Source: Microbacterium memoriense
GTDB taxonomy: Bacteria > Actinomycetota > Actinomycetes > Actinomycetales > Microbacteriaceae
Direction of reading: 5' to 3'
Assembly (NCBI RefSeq): GCF_025398275.1
Contig: NZ_JAODOR010000009.1
Coordinates: 110,356-174,355, forward strand
DNA: 64,000 bases
The first letter of the stretch is position 1. Every line of letters begins with the position of its first letter. Shown piece by piece: positions 16,302 to 26,135 of the stretch. Below the pieces are notes generated by a model that made no database searches, was not told where the DNA came from, and saw nothing but the letters and a program-made list of their open reading frames with translations. The position numbers and the translations under genes are program-made.

Positions 16302-19045
16302 GATTCACGGTCGACGGAGCACCCGTGCAGGCCGACCCTCGTCCGGGTCAGTGCCTGCGGACGCTCCTGCGTGAAAACGGGCGCACGGAGGTCAAGAAGG
16401 GGTGCGATGCCGGGGACTGCGGCGCGTGCTCGGTGCTGCTCGACGGCGCGCCCGTCCACTCCTGCCTGATTCCGGCCGTGCGTGTCGAGGGTCGCGAAGT
16501 CACGACGGCTGCGGGCCTCGCGCCCGGAGATGACCTGCATCCTGTGCAGGAGGCACTCGCTTCGGGCTTCGGTTTCCAGTGCGGGTTCTGCACCCCGGGG
16601 ATGAGCGTGACGGCATCCACACTGTGCGCGTCAGATCTCGACGACCTCGATCGGCGGATGAAGGGCAACCTCTGCCGGTGCACGGGCTACCGCCCGATCC
16701 GCGAGGCGATCCTGGGTGCGGTCCGCGAGACGGGACCCGCCCCCGCGGCCGAGGCCGAGACGGTCGGGCACTCCGTACGGCCCGAAGCGGCGGGACGCAT
16801 CGTGCAGGGTCGCGAGCCGTTCACGTTCGACCTGCCGCCCGATCATCCGGCGGCCGCGGCGCTCGTGCTGCGGGTCGTCACGAGTCCACACGCGCACGCG
16901 AACATCGTTCACATCGATACGACCGAGGCCCGCGCCGTGCCGGGCGTCGTGGCGATCTTCACGCACGACGACGTTCCGCAGCGCCGCTATTCGTCGGGGC
17001 GGCACGAACACCGCACGGACGATCCGGACGACACCATGATGCTCGACACGGTCGTCCGGCACGTGGGTCAGCGCGTTGCGGCCATCATTGCCGAGACGGC
17101 CGAAGCCGCCGACGCGGCCCGCCGACTCGTTCGGGTGGAGTACGACGTGCTTCCGGCCGTCTTCGACCCCGATGAAGCACGTCAGCCCGGCGCGCCGCTG
17201 CTGCACCCCGACCGCACGCCGGAGGACCGGGTCGATCAGGCGCACCGCAATGTCATCGCCGCCGTCCACGAACGCACGGGCGATGCAGATACCGCCCTCG
17301 CAGCGAGCGCCGTCACGGTCTCGGGCACGTGGCAGAGCGCACGGGTCACCCACGCCCAGCTCGAAACGCACGGATCGATCGGGTGGCTCGACGACGACGG
17401 CCGGCTCGTCATCCGCTCCTCGACCCAGGTGCCCTTCCTCGCGCGCGACGAGATCGCCTACCTGTTCGACCTCGACCGCGACCGCGTGCGCGTGCATGCG
17501 GCACGGCTCGGCGGCGGATTCGGGGGCAAGCAGGAGATCTTCACGGAGGATCTCGTCGCCCTCGCGGTGCTGCGCACCGGGCGGCCGGTCGCCTACGAGT
17601 TCTCCCGCACAGACGAGTTCGTGCGGGCCGCCGTCCGGCATCCGATGCGGGTGCGCGTCGATCTCGGCGCCGACGAGACCGGGCGTCTGACGGCGCTGCG
17701 CGTCGATCTCCTCAGCGACACCGGCGCGTACGGCAATCACTCGCGCGGCGTCATGTTCCATTCGCTCGCCGAGTCGACGACGCTCTACCGGGTGCCCGCA
17801 CGGCGGATCGACGCGGAAGTCGTCTACACGAACAACGTGCCGTCGGGGGCGTTCCGCGGGTACGGGCTCGGCCAGGTGATCTTCGCCGTGGAATCGGCGA
17901 TGGACCTGCTCGCCGAGCGCCTCGGGATCGACCCGTTCGACCTGCGCCGCATCAACGCCGTGCGCGAGGGCGATGCGCTGCATCCCGATGCCGACCCCGA
18001 CGACGTCGACCTCGTCTGGGGCAGCTACGGCTTGGATCAATGCCTCGACCTCGCCCAAGACGCCCTCCGCCGCGGCAACGGGGTTCCCGCTCCCGAGGGA
18101 TGGCTCGTCGGCGAAGGCATGGCGGCGTCGATGATCGCGACGATGGCCCCGTTCGGCCACATCGCGCACACGACCGCGACCCTCCGCGCCGATGGCACGT
18201 ACCTGCTGCGTGCCGGGACGGCCGAATTCGGCAACGGCACGACGACCGTGCTCCGGCAGATCGCGGCGACCGACCTGTCGGCTTCTTTCGACCGGCTGGA
18301 ACTATGGCATGCCGACACGGATGCCGTGGCCCACGACACCGGCGCCTTCGCCTCGGCGGGGATCACGGTGGCCGGCAAAGCACTGCACGCGGCCTGCCTC
18401 GCTCTCGCGCGCACGATGCGGGAGCGCGCGGCGAGCCTCACCGGCACGGCGGTCGGGGACGCCCGGCTCGGGCCGGACGGCGTCGAGACTCCAGCGGGCA
18501 CCGTCGGCTTCGCCGCACTGACGGCCGACGGCGAGCTGACCGCCGATGGCAGCGAGCTCGGCGATCAGCGCTCCCTCGCCTTCAATGTGCACGCCGCGCG
18601 GGTCGCGATCGATCCCGAGACCGGCACGGTCCGCATTCTGCAGTCCGTGCAGTCGGCCGACGCCGGTTTCGTGATGAATCCCGCGCAGTGCCGGGGCCAG
18701 GTCGAGGGCGGCGCCGCGCAGGGCATCGGCAGCGCCCTGTACGAAGAGGTCATGGTGGGCCCGGAGGGACGTGTGGAGAACCCGGTGTTCCGCACCTACC
18801 GCGTGCCGCAGTTCGCCGACGTCCCCACGACCGAGGTCTACTTCGCCGACACGAGCGATGATCTCGGCCCGTTCGGTGCGAAGTCGATGAGCGAGTCGCC
18901 CTACAACCCGGTGGCCCCCGCAATCGGCAATGCGATCGCCCGCGCACTCGGAGCTCGTCTGTACACGCTGCCGTTCCGTCGGGACCGCGTCTGGCGCCTC
19001 GCGTCACATCTCGGAAACAGGACCGCGCAAGCTCCCGAAATGTGA
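16298..19045 (+). CDS. Xanthine dehydrogenase, fused 2Fe-2S and molybdopterin-binding subunit
   Basis: 915 residues combining two subunits that are often separate. N-terminal ferredoxin-like domain with cluster Cys36, Cys41, Cys44 and Cys56, then the all-helical 2Fe-2S domain (QCGFCTPGM and NLCRCTGYRPI). From about 165 onward is the molybdopterin domain with LGGGFGGKQE, SGAFRGYGLGQ and the active-site segment GAKSMSESPYNPVAPAIGNAI, where the Glu would be the general base. It oxidises hypoxanthine/xanthine to urate in known members. Purine substrate is supported by the downstream urate and allantoin genes rather than by residues alone. Confidence 0.92.
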   Translation: MRFTVDGAPVQADPRPGQCLRTLLRENGRTEVKKGCDAGDCGACSVLLDGAPVHSCLIPAVRVEGREVTTAAGLAPGDDLHPVQEALASGFGFQCGFCTPGMSVTASTLCASDLDDLDRRMKGNLCRCTGYRPIREAILGAVRETGPAPAAEAETVGHSVRPEAAGRIVQGREPFTFDLPPDHPAAAALVLRVVTSPHAHANIVHIDTTEARAVPGVVAIFTHDDVPQRRYSSGRHEHRTDDPDDTMMLDTVVRHVGQRVAAIIAETAEAADAARRLVRVEYDVLPAVFDPDEARQPGAPLLHPDRTPEDRVDQAHRNVIAAVHERTGDADTALAASAVTVSGTWQSARVTHAQLETHGSIGWLDDDGRLVIRSSTQVPFLARDEIAYLFDLDRDRVRVHAARLGGGFGGKQEIFTEDLVALAVLRTGRPVAYEFSRTDEFVRAAVRHPMRVRVDLGADETGRLTALRVDLLSDTGAYGNHSRGVMFHSLAESTTLYRVPARRIDAEVVYTNNVPSGAFRGYGLGQVIFAVESAMDLLAERLGIDPFDLRRINAVREGDALHPDADPDDVDLVWGSYGLDQCLDLAQDALRRGNGVPAPEGWLVGEGMAASMIATMAPFGHIAHTTATLRADGTYLLRAGTAEFGNGTTTVLRQIAATDLSASFDRLELWHADTDAVAHDTGAFASAGITVAGKALHAACLALARTMRERAASLTGTAVGDARLGPDGVETPAGTVGFAALTADGELTADGSELGDQRSLAFNVHAARVAIDPETGTVRILQSVQSADAGFVMNPAQCRGQVEGGAAQGIGSALYEEVMVGPEGRVENPVFRTYRVPQFADVPTTEVYFADTSDDLGPFGAKSMSESPYNPVAPAIGNAIARALGARLYTLPFRRDRVWRLASHLGNRTAQAPEM

Positions 19046-19089
19046 ACGGCCTAACGTCGCGGGTGCACCTTTACACACAGGGAGACCCG

Positions 19090-20187
19090 ATGCACACACT
19101 TCACAGGCCCCGCCGACGCGGCGCGGCCGTTCTGGCGCTGGCGGCAACCGCCGCCCTCATGCTGTCCGCCTGCTCGTCCGACACCGCAACGCCGGCCGCG
19201 TCCACCTCCGGTGAAGCCGCCGACTTCGGGGAAGTCAGCATCCAGTACTCCTGGATCAAGAACGAAGAGTTCGCCGGCGAGTACTACGCCGAGGACAACG
19301 GCTACTACGACGAGGCCGGGTTCTCCACGGTCACCGGTGTTGCCGGGCCCGACACGGGCGTCGCCAAGCTCCTCTCCGGCAGCGTGCAGTTCGCCCTGAG
19401 CGACGCCGCCTCGATCGGCGCCGCCGTTGCCGAACAGGATGCGCCCCTGAAGATCATCGCCACCACCTTCCAGGCGAACCCCTTCACGATCCTTTCCCTC
19501 AAGGACGGCGGGAACATCGCGACGCCCGAAGACCTGATCGGCAAGAAGATCGGCGTGCAGGACTCCAACGCCTCCGTCTTCAAGGCGCTGCTGGCCGCCA
19601 ACGGCATCTCCGAAGACGAGCTGACGATCGTTCCGGTCGACTTCGACCCCACTCCGCTGATGAACGGCGACGTCGACGGCTTCATGGCCTACCTGACCAA
19701 TGAGGCGATCACGGTCGAGATGGCAGGCTACGAGGTCACCAACCTCGCCTATGCCGAGAACGGTCTGCCCTACGTCGCCGAGTCGTACGCGGTGACCGAC
19801 CAGTACCTCGCCGAGAACCCCGAGCTGATCAAGGCGTTCCTGATCGCCGAGATCAAGGGCTGGACCGACACCTTCACGCAGCCGATCGAAGACACCATCG
19901 AGAAGGTCGTCGAGCACTACAACGCGTCGGCCGCCGCCGGTGACCTGACCTTCGGCGACCTCGACCCGGCGAAGGTTCGGGCCGGGCTCGAGGCGCAGGC
20001 AAAACTCATTTCGACCGGCGAGACCGAGGCCAACGGCCTGTTCACGATCTCCGACGATCTGAAGGAGTCGACCCTCGCGTCGCTCGCCGCTTCCGGATGG
20101 GACCTGTCGGTCGACGACCTGTTCGACACGACGATCATCGACGAGATCTACGCCGAGAACCCCGAACTGAAGAACTACCTGCCCTAA
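19090..20187 (+). CDS. ABC transporter substrate-binding lipoprotein (SsuA/NMT1-like)
   Basis: 365 residues with a lipoprotein signal (lipobox LSAC) and an NMT1/SsuA-type fold: [29 protein letters not shown], then [23 protein letters not shown] and [25 protein letters not shown]. This family binds small molecules such as sulfonates, nitrate, pyrimidine precursors or purines. Its place between xanthine dehydrogenase and ureide genes suggests a purine or ureide ligand (inference). GGGAG precedes the ATG. First of four tightly spaced transporter genes. Confidence 0.88.
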   Translation: MHTLHRPRRRGAAVLALAATAALMLSACSSDTATPAASTSGEAADFGEVSIQYSWIKNEEFAGEYYAEDNGYYDEAGFSTVTGVAGPDTGVAKLLSGSVQFALSDAASIGAAVAEQDAPLKIIATTFQANPFTILSLKDGGNIATPEDLIGKKIGVQDSNASVFKALLAANGISEDELTIVPVDFDPTPLMNGDVDGFMAYLTNEAITVEMAGYEVTNLAYAENGLPYVAESYAVTDQYLAENPELIKAFLIAEIKGWTDTFTQPIEDTIEKVVEHYNASAAAGDLTFGDLDPAKVRAGLEAQAKLISTGETEANGLFTISDDLKESTLASLAASGWDLSVDDLFDTTIIDEIYAENPELKNYLP

Positions 20188-20191
20188 CCAG

Positions 20192-21013
20192 ATGACCGCC
20201 ACACACACCCTGGATGCCGGTGTCCGCTCGGGCACCGGCATCCAGATCTCCGGAGTATCGAAGTCGTTCGCCCTGCGCGGAGGACGCTCGCTGCTCGCCC
20301 TGCAAGACACCGATCTGCACACCGAGAAGGGCTCGTTCCTGGCCCTTCTCGGCCCCTCCGGCTGCGGCAAGTCGACGATTCTGCGCATCCTCGCCGCGCT
20401 CGACCACCCGACGACCGGCACGGTCGTCGTCGACGGCGAGACCCCCGACCAGTTGCGCGCCAACAGTGAGCTGGGCATCGCGTTCCAAGATCACGCGCTG
20501 CTGCCCTGGCGCAGCATCCGCAAGAACATCGAGCTGCCGTTTGAAATCGCCGGCCGCCCCGTCGACACGGCGTACGTCGACGAGCTCATCGACCTCGTGG
20601 GTCTCCGCGAGTTCGCGAACGCGAAGCCCGCACAGTTGTCCGGCGGCATGCGTCAGCGCGCGTCGATCGCGCGGGCTCTCGTGCTGAAGCCGTCCGTCCT
20701 GCTGTTGGATGAGCCGTTCGGCGCGCTCGACGACATGACGCGCCAGAACCTCAACCTCGAACTCCTGCGCATCTGGACGGAGAAGCCCGCTACGACACTG
20801 CTGGTGACGCACGGCATCAGCGAAGCGATCTTCCTCGCCGACCGCGTCGCGGTGATGTCGCCCCGGCCCGGCCGTGTGAAGGAGATCATCGAGGTCGACC
20901 TGCCGCGCCCGCGCACGCCCGAGATGATGCGCACTCCCGAGTTCCACGCGCTCGTCGACCGTGCCTCCGAGCTGTTGTTCGGCGCGGACGGACACGCCGA
21001 AGCGGAGGCGTGA
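20192..21013 (+). CDS. ABC transporter ATP-binding protein (SsuB/TauB-like)
   Basis: 273 residues with Walker [11 protein letters not shown]-loop [12 protein letters not shown], signature [15 protein letters not shown], Walker [12 protein letters not shown] and H-loop TH. The LPWRSI and [13 protein letters not shown] segments are typical of the nitrate/sulfonate/taurine class. It lies 4 nt after the binding-protein gene and two nt before the permease GTG. Confidence 0.95.
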   Translation: MTATHTLDAGVRSGTGIQISGVSKSFALRGGRSLLALQDTDLHTEKGSFLALLGPSGCGKSTILRILAALDHPTTGTVVVDGETPDQLRANSELGIAFQDHALLPWRSIRKNIELPFEIAGRPVDTAYVDELIDLVGLREFANAKPAQLSGGMRQRASIARALVLKPSVLLLDEPFGALDDMTRQNLNLELLRIWTEKPATTLLVTHGISEAIFLADRVAVMSPRPGRVKEIIEVDLPRPRTPEMMRTPEFHALVDRASELLFGADGHAEAEA

Positions 21014-21014
21014 G

Positions 21015-21821
21015 GTGACCCGGGCCCGCATCCCGGCGTGGCTGGCCACCGTGATCGGCGCCGCAGCGCTGATTCTCGCGTGGTGGCTGTTCTCGCTCCT
21101 GGCTTTTCAGCAGCGCGAAGGGACAGCCTTCACGCCCGTTCCGTCCCCGTGGGCGGTTGTGGACTGGCTCTTCGTGCAGGGGAACATCGCCGGCGCGTGG
21201 AACGTGTTCCAGCCGACGATCACGGCCGCCGGTCTCGGCTACCTGTGGGGCAACGGGATCGCGCTCGTCCTTGCGACGTTCGTCTTGGTCTTCCCGCGCG
21301 CAGAGACGGTCATCAGCCAGATCGCCGTGGTCACCTACTGTCTGCCGATCGTGGCGGTCGGCGGCATCTCGATCGTCGTCCTCGGCGGTGCGAAGAACCC
21401 CGGTGATCCGTCGGCGACGGCGATCTTCCTCTCCGCGCTCGTGTGCGTGTTCACGACGGTCGTCGGCGCGATCCTCGGCTTCAAATCGGCCGATAGGGCT
21501 TCGCTGGACGTCGTTCGTGTCTTCGGCGGCAACGCCTGGACGCAGCTGCGCAAGGTCCGCGTCGTCGCCGCGCTTCCCGCGATCCTCAACGCGCTCCAGA
21601 TCGCGGTGCCGACCGCCTTCCTCGGCGCCGTGCTCGGCGAATACCTCGGCTCGATCACGGCCGGTGTCGGGCCCACCCTCATCCGCCTGCAGGGCCAGCT
21701 CGACTCGGCGGGCGTCTGGTCGGTGTTCCTGCTCTGCGCCGTGTTCGCCCTCGTCGCCTACGGCCTGTTCGGCCTGGTGATCACACTCGTCACCCCGTGG
21801 GTGGCAGGGAAGTCGACATGA
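21015..21821 (+). CDS. ABC transporter permease (SsuC-like) 1
   Basis: 268-residue inner-membrane permease. The GTG at 21015 has GGAGG at suitable distance and begins VTRARIPAWLATVIG before the first helix. It has the EAA-like loop SLDVVRVFGGNAWTQLRKVRVVAALPAI, which docks on the ATPase. It overlaps the second permease by ATGA. The two permeases likely form a heterodimer, as in thiamin-precursor-type (ThiX) systems. Confidence 0.9.
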   Translation: MTRARIPAWLATVIGAAALILAWWLFSLLAFQQREGTAFTPVPSPWAVVDWLFVQGNIAGAWNVFQPTITAAGLGYLWGNGIALVLATFVLVFPRAETVISQIAVVTYCLPIVAVGGISIVVLGGAKNPGDPSATAIFLSALVCVFTTVVGAILGFKSADRASLDVVRVFGGNAWTQLRKVRVVAALPAILNALQIAVPTAFLGAVLGEYLGSITAGVGPTLIRLQGQLDSAGVWSVFLLCAVFALVAYGLFGLVITLVTPWVAGKST

Positions 21822-22723
21822 CGCCGCGGCGCCTGACGGTCTCCGCCGATACGCCCAGCGAACCGACTCAGCAGCTCATGATCGCGGCGGATGCCGCCGC
21901 TCAGGCACGACTGAAAACCGAACGACGCCGGGCATTGCGGCGAACGGTCCGCCGCTCGGTCGGCAACGCGGCGATCACTTTCCTGGTGCTCGTCGTGATC
22001 TGGCAAGTGGTCGTCAGCTTCACGGGAATCTCGCCCTATATCGCGAAGGGTCCGCTGGATGTCTGGGCGTTCCTCGTCACGGACGAGGATGCCGCCGAGC
22101 ACCGGGCGCAGATGTTCCCGCTGGTCGGTCAGACCCTCGTCGACTCCTCGCTCGGCTTCGCCGTGGGCATGCTCATCGCGATCATCTTGGCCGTCGTGTT
22201 CAGCCTGTCGCGGGCCGTCGAGGCGGGGGTCATGCCGCTCGTGCTGCTCCTGCGCACGATCCCGCTCGTGTCGATCGCCCCCGTGATCATCCTGATGACG
22301 GGGCGGGGGACGACGGCCTCGGTCGCGGTGATCGGCACGATCGTCGTGCTCTTCCCGGCTTTGGCCAACGTGCTGTTCGGGCTGAGCCGGTCCAGTCAGC
22401 AGAGTCTCGACGTCGTGCACGTCTTCGGTGGTGACCGGTTCACGGCGCTCCGCAAAGTGAACATGCCCGGCGCGCTGCCCTCCGTGTTCGCTGCGGCACG
22501 CGTGTCGGTGCCGGGAGCGGTGACCGGTGCCCTCCTGGCCGAGTGGCTGTCGACGGGAACGGGGATCGGTGGATCGATCATGAAGTTCAACGCCCAGGCG
22601 CAGTTCGCTCAGCTGTGGACCTCGATCGCCCTCATCACGATCATCACGCTGCTGCTGTACAACATCGTCCAGATCGTCGAGAACATCGTGCTCACCCGAA
22701 TGGGAATGACAACGCCCCGCTGA
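21818..22723 (+). CDS. ABC transporter permease (SsuC-like) 2
   Basis: 301-residue permease with a polar N-terminus of about 45 residues, helices from about 50 onward and the loop SLDVVHVFGGDRFTALRKVNMPGALPSVFAAARV. It is paralogous to the preceding permease. Last gene of the operon that starts with the xanthine dehydrogenase FAD subunit; a strong terminator follows. Confidence 0.9.
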   Translation: MTPRRLTVSADTPSEPTQQLMIAADAAAQARLKTERRRALRRTVRRSVGNAAITFLVLVVIWQVVVSFTGISPYIAKGPLDVWAFLVTDEDAAEHRAQMFPLVGQTLVDSSLGFAVGMLIAIILAVVFSLSRAVEAGVMPLVLLLRTIPLVSIAPVIILMTGRGTTASVAVIGTIVVLFPALANVLFGLSRSSQQSLDVVHVFGGDRFTALRKVNMPGALPSVFAAARVSVPGAVTGALLAEWLSTGTGIGGSIMKFNAQAQFAQLWTSIALITIITLLLYNIVQIVENIVLTRMGMTTPR

Positions 22724-22737
22724 GTCACCCCGCACGA

Positions 22738-22769
22738 ACGACGGCCCCGGAGTCCTCCGGGGCCGTCGT
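22738..22769. terminator. Bidirectional terminator between convergent operons
   Basis: Perfect 14-bp inverted arms (22738-22751 and 22756-22769, ACGACGGCCCCGGA and its complement) with a 4-nt loop. It lies between the convergent ends of the ABC permease and the lipoprotein gene. There is no U-tract, as is usual in high-GC actinobacteria. Confidence 0.85.
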
Positions 22770-22783
22770 GTCATGTGGTGGGG

Positions 22784-23944
22784 TCAGGGGCGACCGCCGC
22801 CGCCACCCATCATCTGACCGGTGAGCTCGGTGACCTGCGTGCCGTTGACCGTGACGGTGCCTCCGCTGAGGGTGCCGGTGCCGTCGAAGTCGACGCCCGA
22901 CTGTCCGGACTGCCCGGTGATAGCGATCGTGCCGCCCGAGATCGTGACGTCGCCGTTGCTGTCGATCGCGTCGGTGTCACCCGATCCCATGGCGATGTCA
23001 ATCGTGCCGCCCGAGATCGTGATGGCGAGCCCCGAGGTCACGATGTCCGAGACCGCTGCGTTGATGCCGTCATCCGAAGCGACGATCGAGATCTCGCCTC
23101 CTTCGATGGCGATGACCGGCGCTTCGATGCCTTCGACCGACTCGGTGATGTCGATCGTGCCGCCCGTGATGCTCAGCGACTGTTCCGCCTTGATCGCGTC
23201 GTCACCCGTCGTGATCGTGAGCTGACCGCCCGAGACGGTCAGGCGCCCTTCGCCCACATCCGTGGTGTTGGTCGACTTCAGGCCGTCGCCGGCGGCATCC
23301 ACCGTGATCTGGCCGCCGACCACGGTCAGCGAATCGGTGCCGCGGATGCCGTCGTCGACGCTCGTGACGGCGATCGTGCCGGACAAGATCGACAGGTCGT
23401 CCTTGCCGACGATTCCGTCGGCGAAGTTCGCGGTGACCGTCAACGCGCCGTCGCCGGTGAGGTAGAGGTCATCGGCGGAGTAGATCACGCCGTCGATCTC
23501 CTCGTCGCTGCGGGTCGTCGCGTCGGAGACGCTGTTGGTCGTGCCGGTGGCCAGCTCGATGACGGTGAGCTCGGCGTTGTCGACCTGGATGGCGGCGCCC
23601 ACCGTGCTGTCGATCGTCGCGCCGTTGAGGATGATGCGGACGTTGCCGTCGGTGTTCACCGTCACCTGGCCTGACGTCGTGCCGGTGAGAACGTACGTGC
23701 CGGCTTCGGTGATGGCTAGCCCGTCGTCGGTCAGGGTGACGTCGGTCGTGGGCAGCGCGCTCCAGTCGATGTCGGCGGAGCTATCGCTCCACGTCGTCGA
23801 CGACGTCGACTCGGTCGTCGCGGTCGTGCTCGAGTCCGAAGTCTGCGCGCTCGTGACGAGATCGTCGGTGGCGGTCGCGGCGCAGCCGGCGAGCAGCAAG
23901 GTGGATGCGAGGACCATCGCGGTGATTTTGGTCGGTCGGTTCAT
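22784..23944 (-). CDS. Lipoprotein with Cthe_2159-type carbohydrate-binding beta-helix domain
   Basis: 386 residues with lipobox LAGC (Cys about 21), a Ser/Thr-rich linker, then repetitive strands such as GTIAVTSVDDGIRGTDSLTV, GQLTITTGDDAIKAEQSLSI and GEISIVASDDGINAAV. The recurring DDGI/DDAI turns are the hallmark of the Cthe_2159 parallel beta-helix family, which binds acidic polysaccharides and calcium. It ends in a Gly-rich tail. AGAAGG lies upstream of the ATG. It is not part of the flanking purine operons. Confidence 0.78.
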   Translation of the reverse strand: MNRPTKITAMVLASTLLLAGCAATATDDLVTSAQTSDSSTTATTESTSSTTWSDSSADIDWSALPTTDVTLTDDGLAITEAGTYVLTGTTSGQVTVNTDGNVRIILNGATIDSTVGAAIQVDNAELTVIELATGTTNSVSDATTRSDEEIDGVIYSADDLYLTGDGALTVTANFADGIVGKDDLSILSGTIAVTSVDDGIRGTDSLTVVGGQITVDAAGDGLKSTNTTDVGEGRLTVSGGQLTITTGDDAIKAEQSLSITGGTIDITESVEGIEAPVIAIEGGEISIVASDDGINAAVSDIVTSGLAITISGGTIDIAMGSGDTDAIDSNGDVTISGGTIAITGQSGQSGVDFDGTGTLSGGTVTVNGTQVTELTGQMMGGGGGRP

Positions 23945-24049
23945 GGTCTGTGCCCTTCTCTGGCTGAGAAGAGTCGACCACCCGCATCCATGCGTTTGCT
24001 ATGTGCGGTCTGTGCCTGCCCGATGCATCGTGAGCAGTGGGGACGGGCG

Positions 24050-25414
24050 TCAGTGCGGGTGGCCGCGGCCGACGAGTTGCGCCGGCAGTTCGTGCAGACG
24101 CGCCGATGCCTCCTCCGCGAGCGGGTTGGTCGACACCCCCCGGTCGCTGACGAGCGTGCCGCCGACGTACACCCCGACGAGGTTGCGGGGGCTCATCGCG
24201 AGGACGTACGAGCGCACGGGATGCCACAGCGGACCGACGTCCGGGTGACGGGGGTCGACCACGACGAAGTCGGCGAACTTGCCCACTTCCAGCGACCCGA
24301 CGCGGTCATCGACGCCCATGATCTCGGCGCCGCCGAGCGTGTGCAGGCGCAGCATCCGCTCCGGCATCATCGACAGCGGATCCTTCGTGCGCGCCCGCTG
24401 CATGTAGATGCCCATCCGCATGTTCTGCCAGGGGTCGCTGACATCCGTGCAGGCCTGATCGTCGAGACCGACACCCACCCGCATGCCGCTGTCGATCATT
24501 TCGGGAACGAGGGCGACGCCCGAAGCGAGGCGTCCGTTCGATGCCGGCTGCCACGACATCGAGGCGCCGCCCGCGACAGCTTCGGCGATGATCTCGGGCG
24601 TTGTCTGGATGAAGTGACCGAACATCAGCCCAAGGCCGAGCGCCCCGGCGTCGCGATACAGCGCGAACTTCGACTGCTGGTGCTCGATCGCCTCGGGCGA
24701 CTCGAGGAAGTGCGCCTGATTGGTCACGCCGAACCGGCGCATGGCCTCGACTTCGAGTTCGGCGGCCTCGGGATCGGGCGACCACTGCACTTGGCCCATG
24801 ATCGAGGCGCCGAGCGCGTAAGCGGGGTCGAGCGTGCGCGTGTGGGCGACTTCGGCGGCGAAGCGGTCAAAGACGTCGCCGCGCGTGCCGACGGTGACAT
24901 CCATGCCGGACGCATCGACGAAACGGATGCCGGCGTCGAGGCACCCGTCGGCCTGCCGCGTGTGGTACTCGATCGTCCGCAGCGGAGCGTTGCCGACGCG
25001 CTTACCGTCGACCATCGATTCCCACGCCTGTAGCGGATCGGTGAAGTTGTATGCGGTCGTCACCCCGTGCGACAGGAAATCGAGGCTGCCGTGCAGCGTC
25101 GACCAGTACATCTGCTCGGCCGTCATGTGTGCCGTCGTGCCGAGCATCGAGTCGCACCAGCCGTAGAGCGTGTCGGCGACACCGAGCCCGCGCAGCCCGG
25201 AGGTGAACAAGTGCGAGTGGCTCGAGACGAACCCCGGTGCGACGAATGCGCCCGCAACGTCGAGAGTCTCCTCGGCTGTGACGGACGGAGTCCCGGAGCC
25301 GATTGCGGCGATGCGACCGTCTTCGACCAGCATCCACCCGTCGTCGATGTAACCGGGATCATCGGTGCCCGCCGGGATGGTGATGAGTCGTGCATGAGTG
25401 ACCAGGAGAGACAT
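24050..25414 (-). CDS. Amidohydrolase, guanine/8-oxoguanine deaminase-like
   Basis: 454-residue subtype III amidohydrolase of the deaminase/chlorohydrolase group. GFVSSHSHLFTSGLRG holds the metal HxH; TNQAHFLES and GVGLDDQACTD supply further metal and proton-transfer residues; HTLGGAEIMGVDDRVGSLEVGKFADFVVVDPRH is the typical C-terminal edge. Substrate is probably a purine base such as guanine or 8-oxoguanine, judged from its place in the purine cluster; other aminohydrolase activities are possible. The ATG has no ribosome binding site but TAGCCT lies seven nt upstream (25422-25427), fitting a leaderless transcript. Confidence 0.8.
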   Translation of the reverse strand: MSLLVTHARLITIPAGTDDPGYIDDGWMLVEDGRIAAIGSGTPSVTAEETLDVAGAFVAPGFVSSHSHLFTSGLRGLGVADTLYGWCDSMLGTTAHMTAEQMYWSTLHGSLDFLSHGVTTAYNFTDPLQAWESMVDGKRVGNAPLRTIEYHTRQADGCLDAGIRFVDASGMDVTVGTRGDVFDRFAAEVAHTRTLDPAYALGASIMGQVQWSPDPEAAELEVEAMRRFGVTNQAHFLESPEAIEHQQSKFALYRDAGALGLGLMFGHFIQTTPEIIAEAVAGGASMSWQPASNGRLASGVALVPEMIDSGMRVGVGLDDQACTDVSDPWQNMRMGIYMQRARTKDPLSMMPERMLRLHTLGGAEIMGVDDRVGSLEVGKFADFVVVDPRHPDVGPLWHPVRSYVLAMSPRNLVGVYVGGTLVSDRGVSTNPLAEEASARLHELPAQLVGRGHPH

Positions 25415-25437
25415 GTTCGAAAGGCTAACCAGCGGAT

Positions 25438-25464
25438 GTTTCCGCCCTGTCACGGGCCGGAAAC
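25438..25464. promoter_or_regulatory. GTTTC/GAAAC palindrome between the amidohydrolase and LOG genes
   Basis: Inverted repeat GTTTCCG (25438-25444) / CGGAAAC (25458-25464), with a further CCC/GGG pairing inside. It lies in the 72-nt divergent region, just upstream of the -10-like hexamers of both genes. Half-sites match those at 15418-15463 and 32718-32762. Confidence 0.5.
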
Positions 25465-25486
25465 ACGACGGATCTAGCGTCGATCC

Positions 25487-26104
25487 ATGGAACGGTTCAC
25501 GGTCACGGTCTTCTGCGGTTCTTCGCCCGGGTTCGATCCCGTCTACGTCGAGGCGGCCCGCGCGGTCGGTGAGGCGATCGGCCGATCCGGCATGCAGCTG
25601 GTCTACGGTGGCGGTCACGTCGGCCTCATGGGCACCGTGGCCGATGCCGCGGTGGAGGCCGGAGCCCACGTCACGGGCGTGATCCCCCGGGCCCTGCAGG
25701 CCCGGGAAGACGTCAACCACAACATCGCCGAACTGGTCCTGGTCGACACGATGCACGAGCGCAAAATGCTGATGGCCGATCGCGCCGACGCGTTCCTCGC
25801 GCTCCCCGGTGGCCCCGGGACCCTCGAGGAGCTCACCGAACAGTGGACGTGGGCGCAGCTCGCCATCCACGACAAACCGGTCGGCCTGCTCAACGTCGAC
25901 GGGTACTTCGATCCGCTGCTGGCTTTCGTTGCCAACATGCGCGACCGCGGGTTCACCCACCCCCGCTACACCGACATGCTGGTTGTGGCCACCGAGCCGG
26001 GCGAAGCCCTCGCGCGGCTGCGCGACTATGTGCCGCCCACGCGCAGCGACGCTTCCCCCGGTGCCGAGATGACCGGAGCGCTCTCGCTACCCGTGCGCCC
26101 CTGA
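25487..26104 (+). CDS. LOG-family protein (Rossmann-fold nucleotide phosphoribohydrolase-like)
   Basis: 205 residues of the TIGR00730/LOG family: VFCGSSPGFDPVY, the GGGHVGLMG turn, and the catalytic PGGPGTLEELTEQWTW with preceding MHERKMLM. Known members release free base from nucleoside 5'-monophosphates such as cytokinin riboside phosphates or AMP. Position in a divergent pair with a base deaminase suggests purine salvage or breakdown (inference). No ribosome binding site; TAGCGT lies six nt before the ATG (25475-25480), so it is probably leaderless. Confidence 0.88.
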   Translation: MERFTVTVFCGSSPGFDPVYVEAARAVGEAIGRSGMQLVYGGGHVGLMGTVADAAVEAGAHVTGVIPRALQAREDVNHNIAELVLVDTMHERKMLMADRADAFLALPGGPGTLEELTEQWTWAQLAIHDKPVGLLNVDGYFDPLLAFVANMRDRGFTHPRYTDMLVVATEPGEALARLRDYVPPTRSDASPGAEMTGALSLPVRP

Positions 26105-26135
26105 CGGCGCGGCGCGGGCCTGACGGGAACGGTTC

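Noticed and set aside
24050..25960. Amidohydrolase extended to an upstream start at 25960
   Set aside because: The extension runs antisense through the LOG gene; the ATG at 25414 has a matching -10 and gives the family-typical N-terminus.
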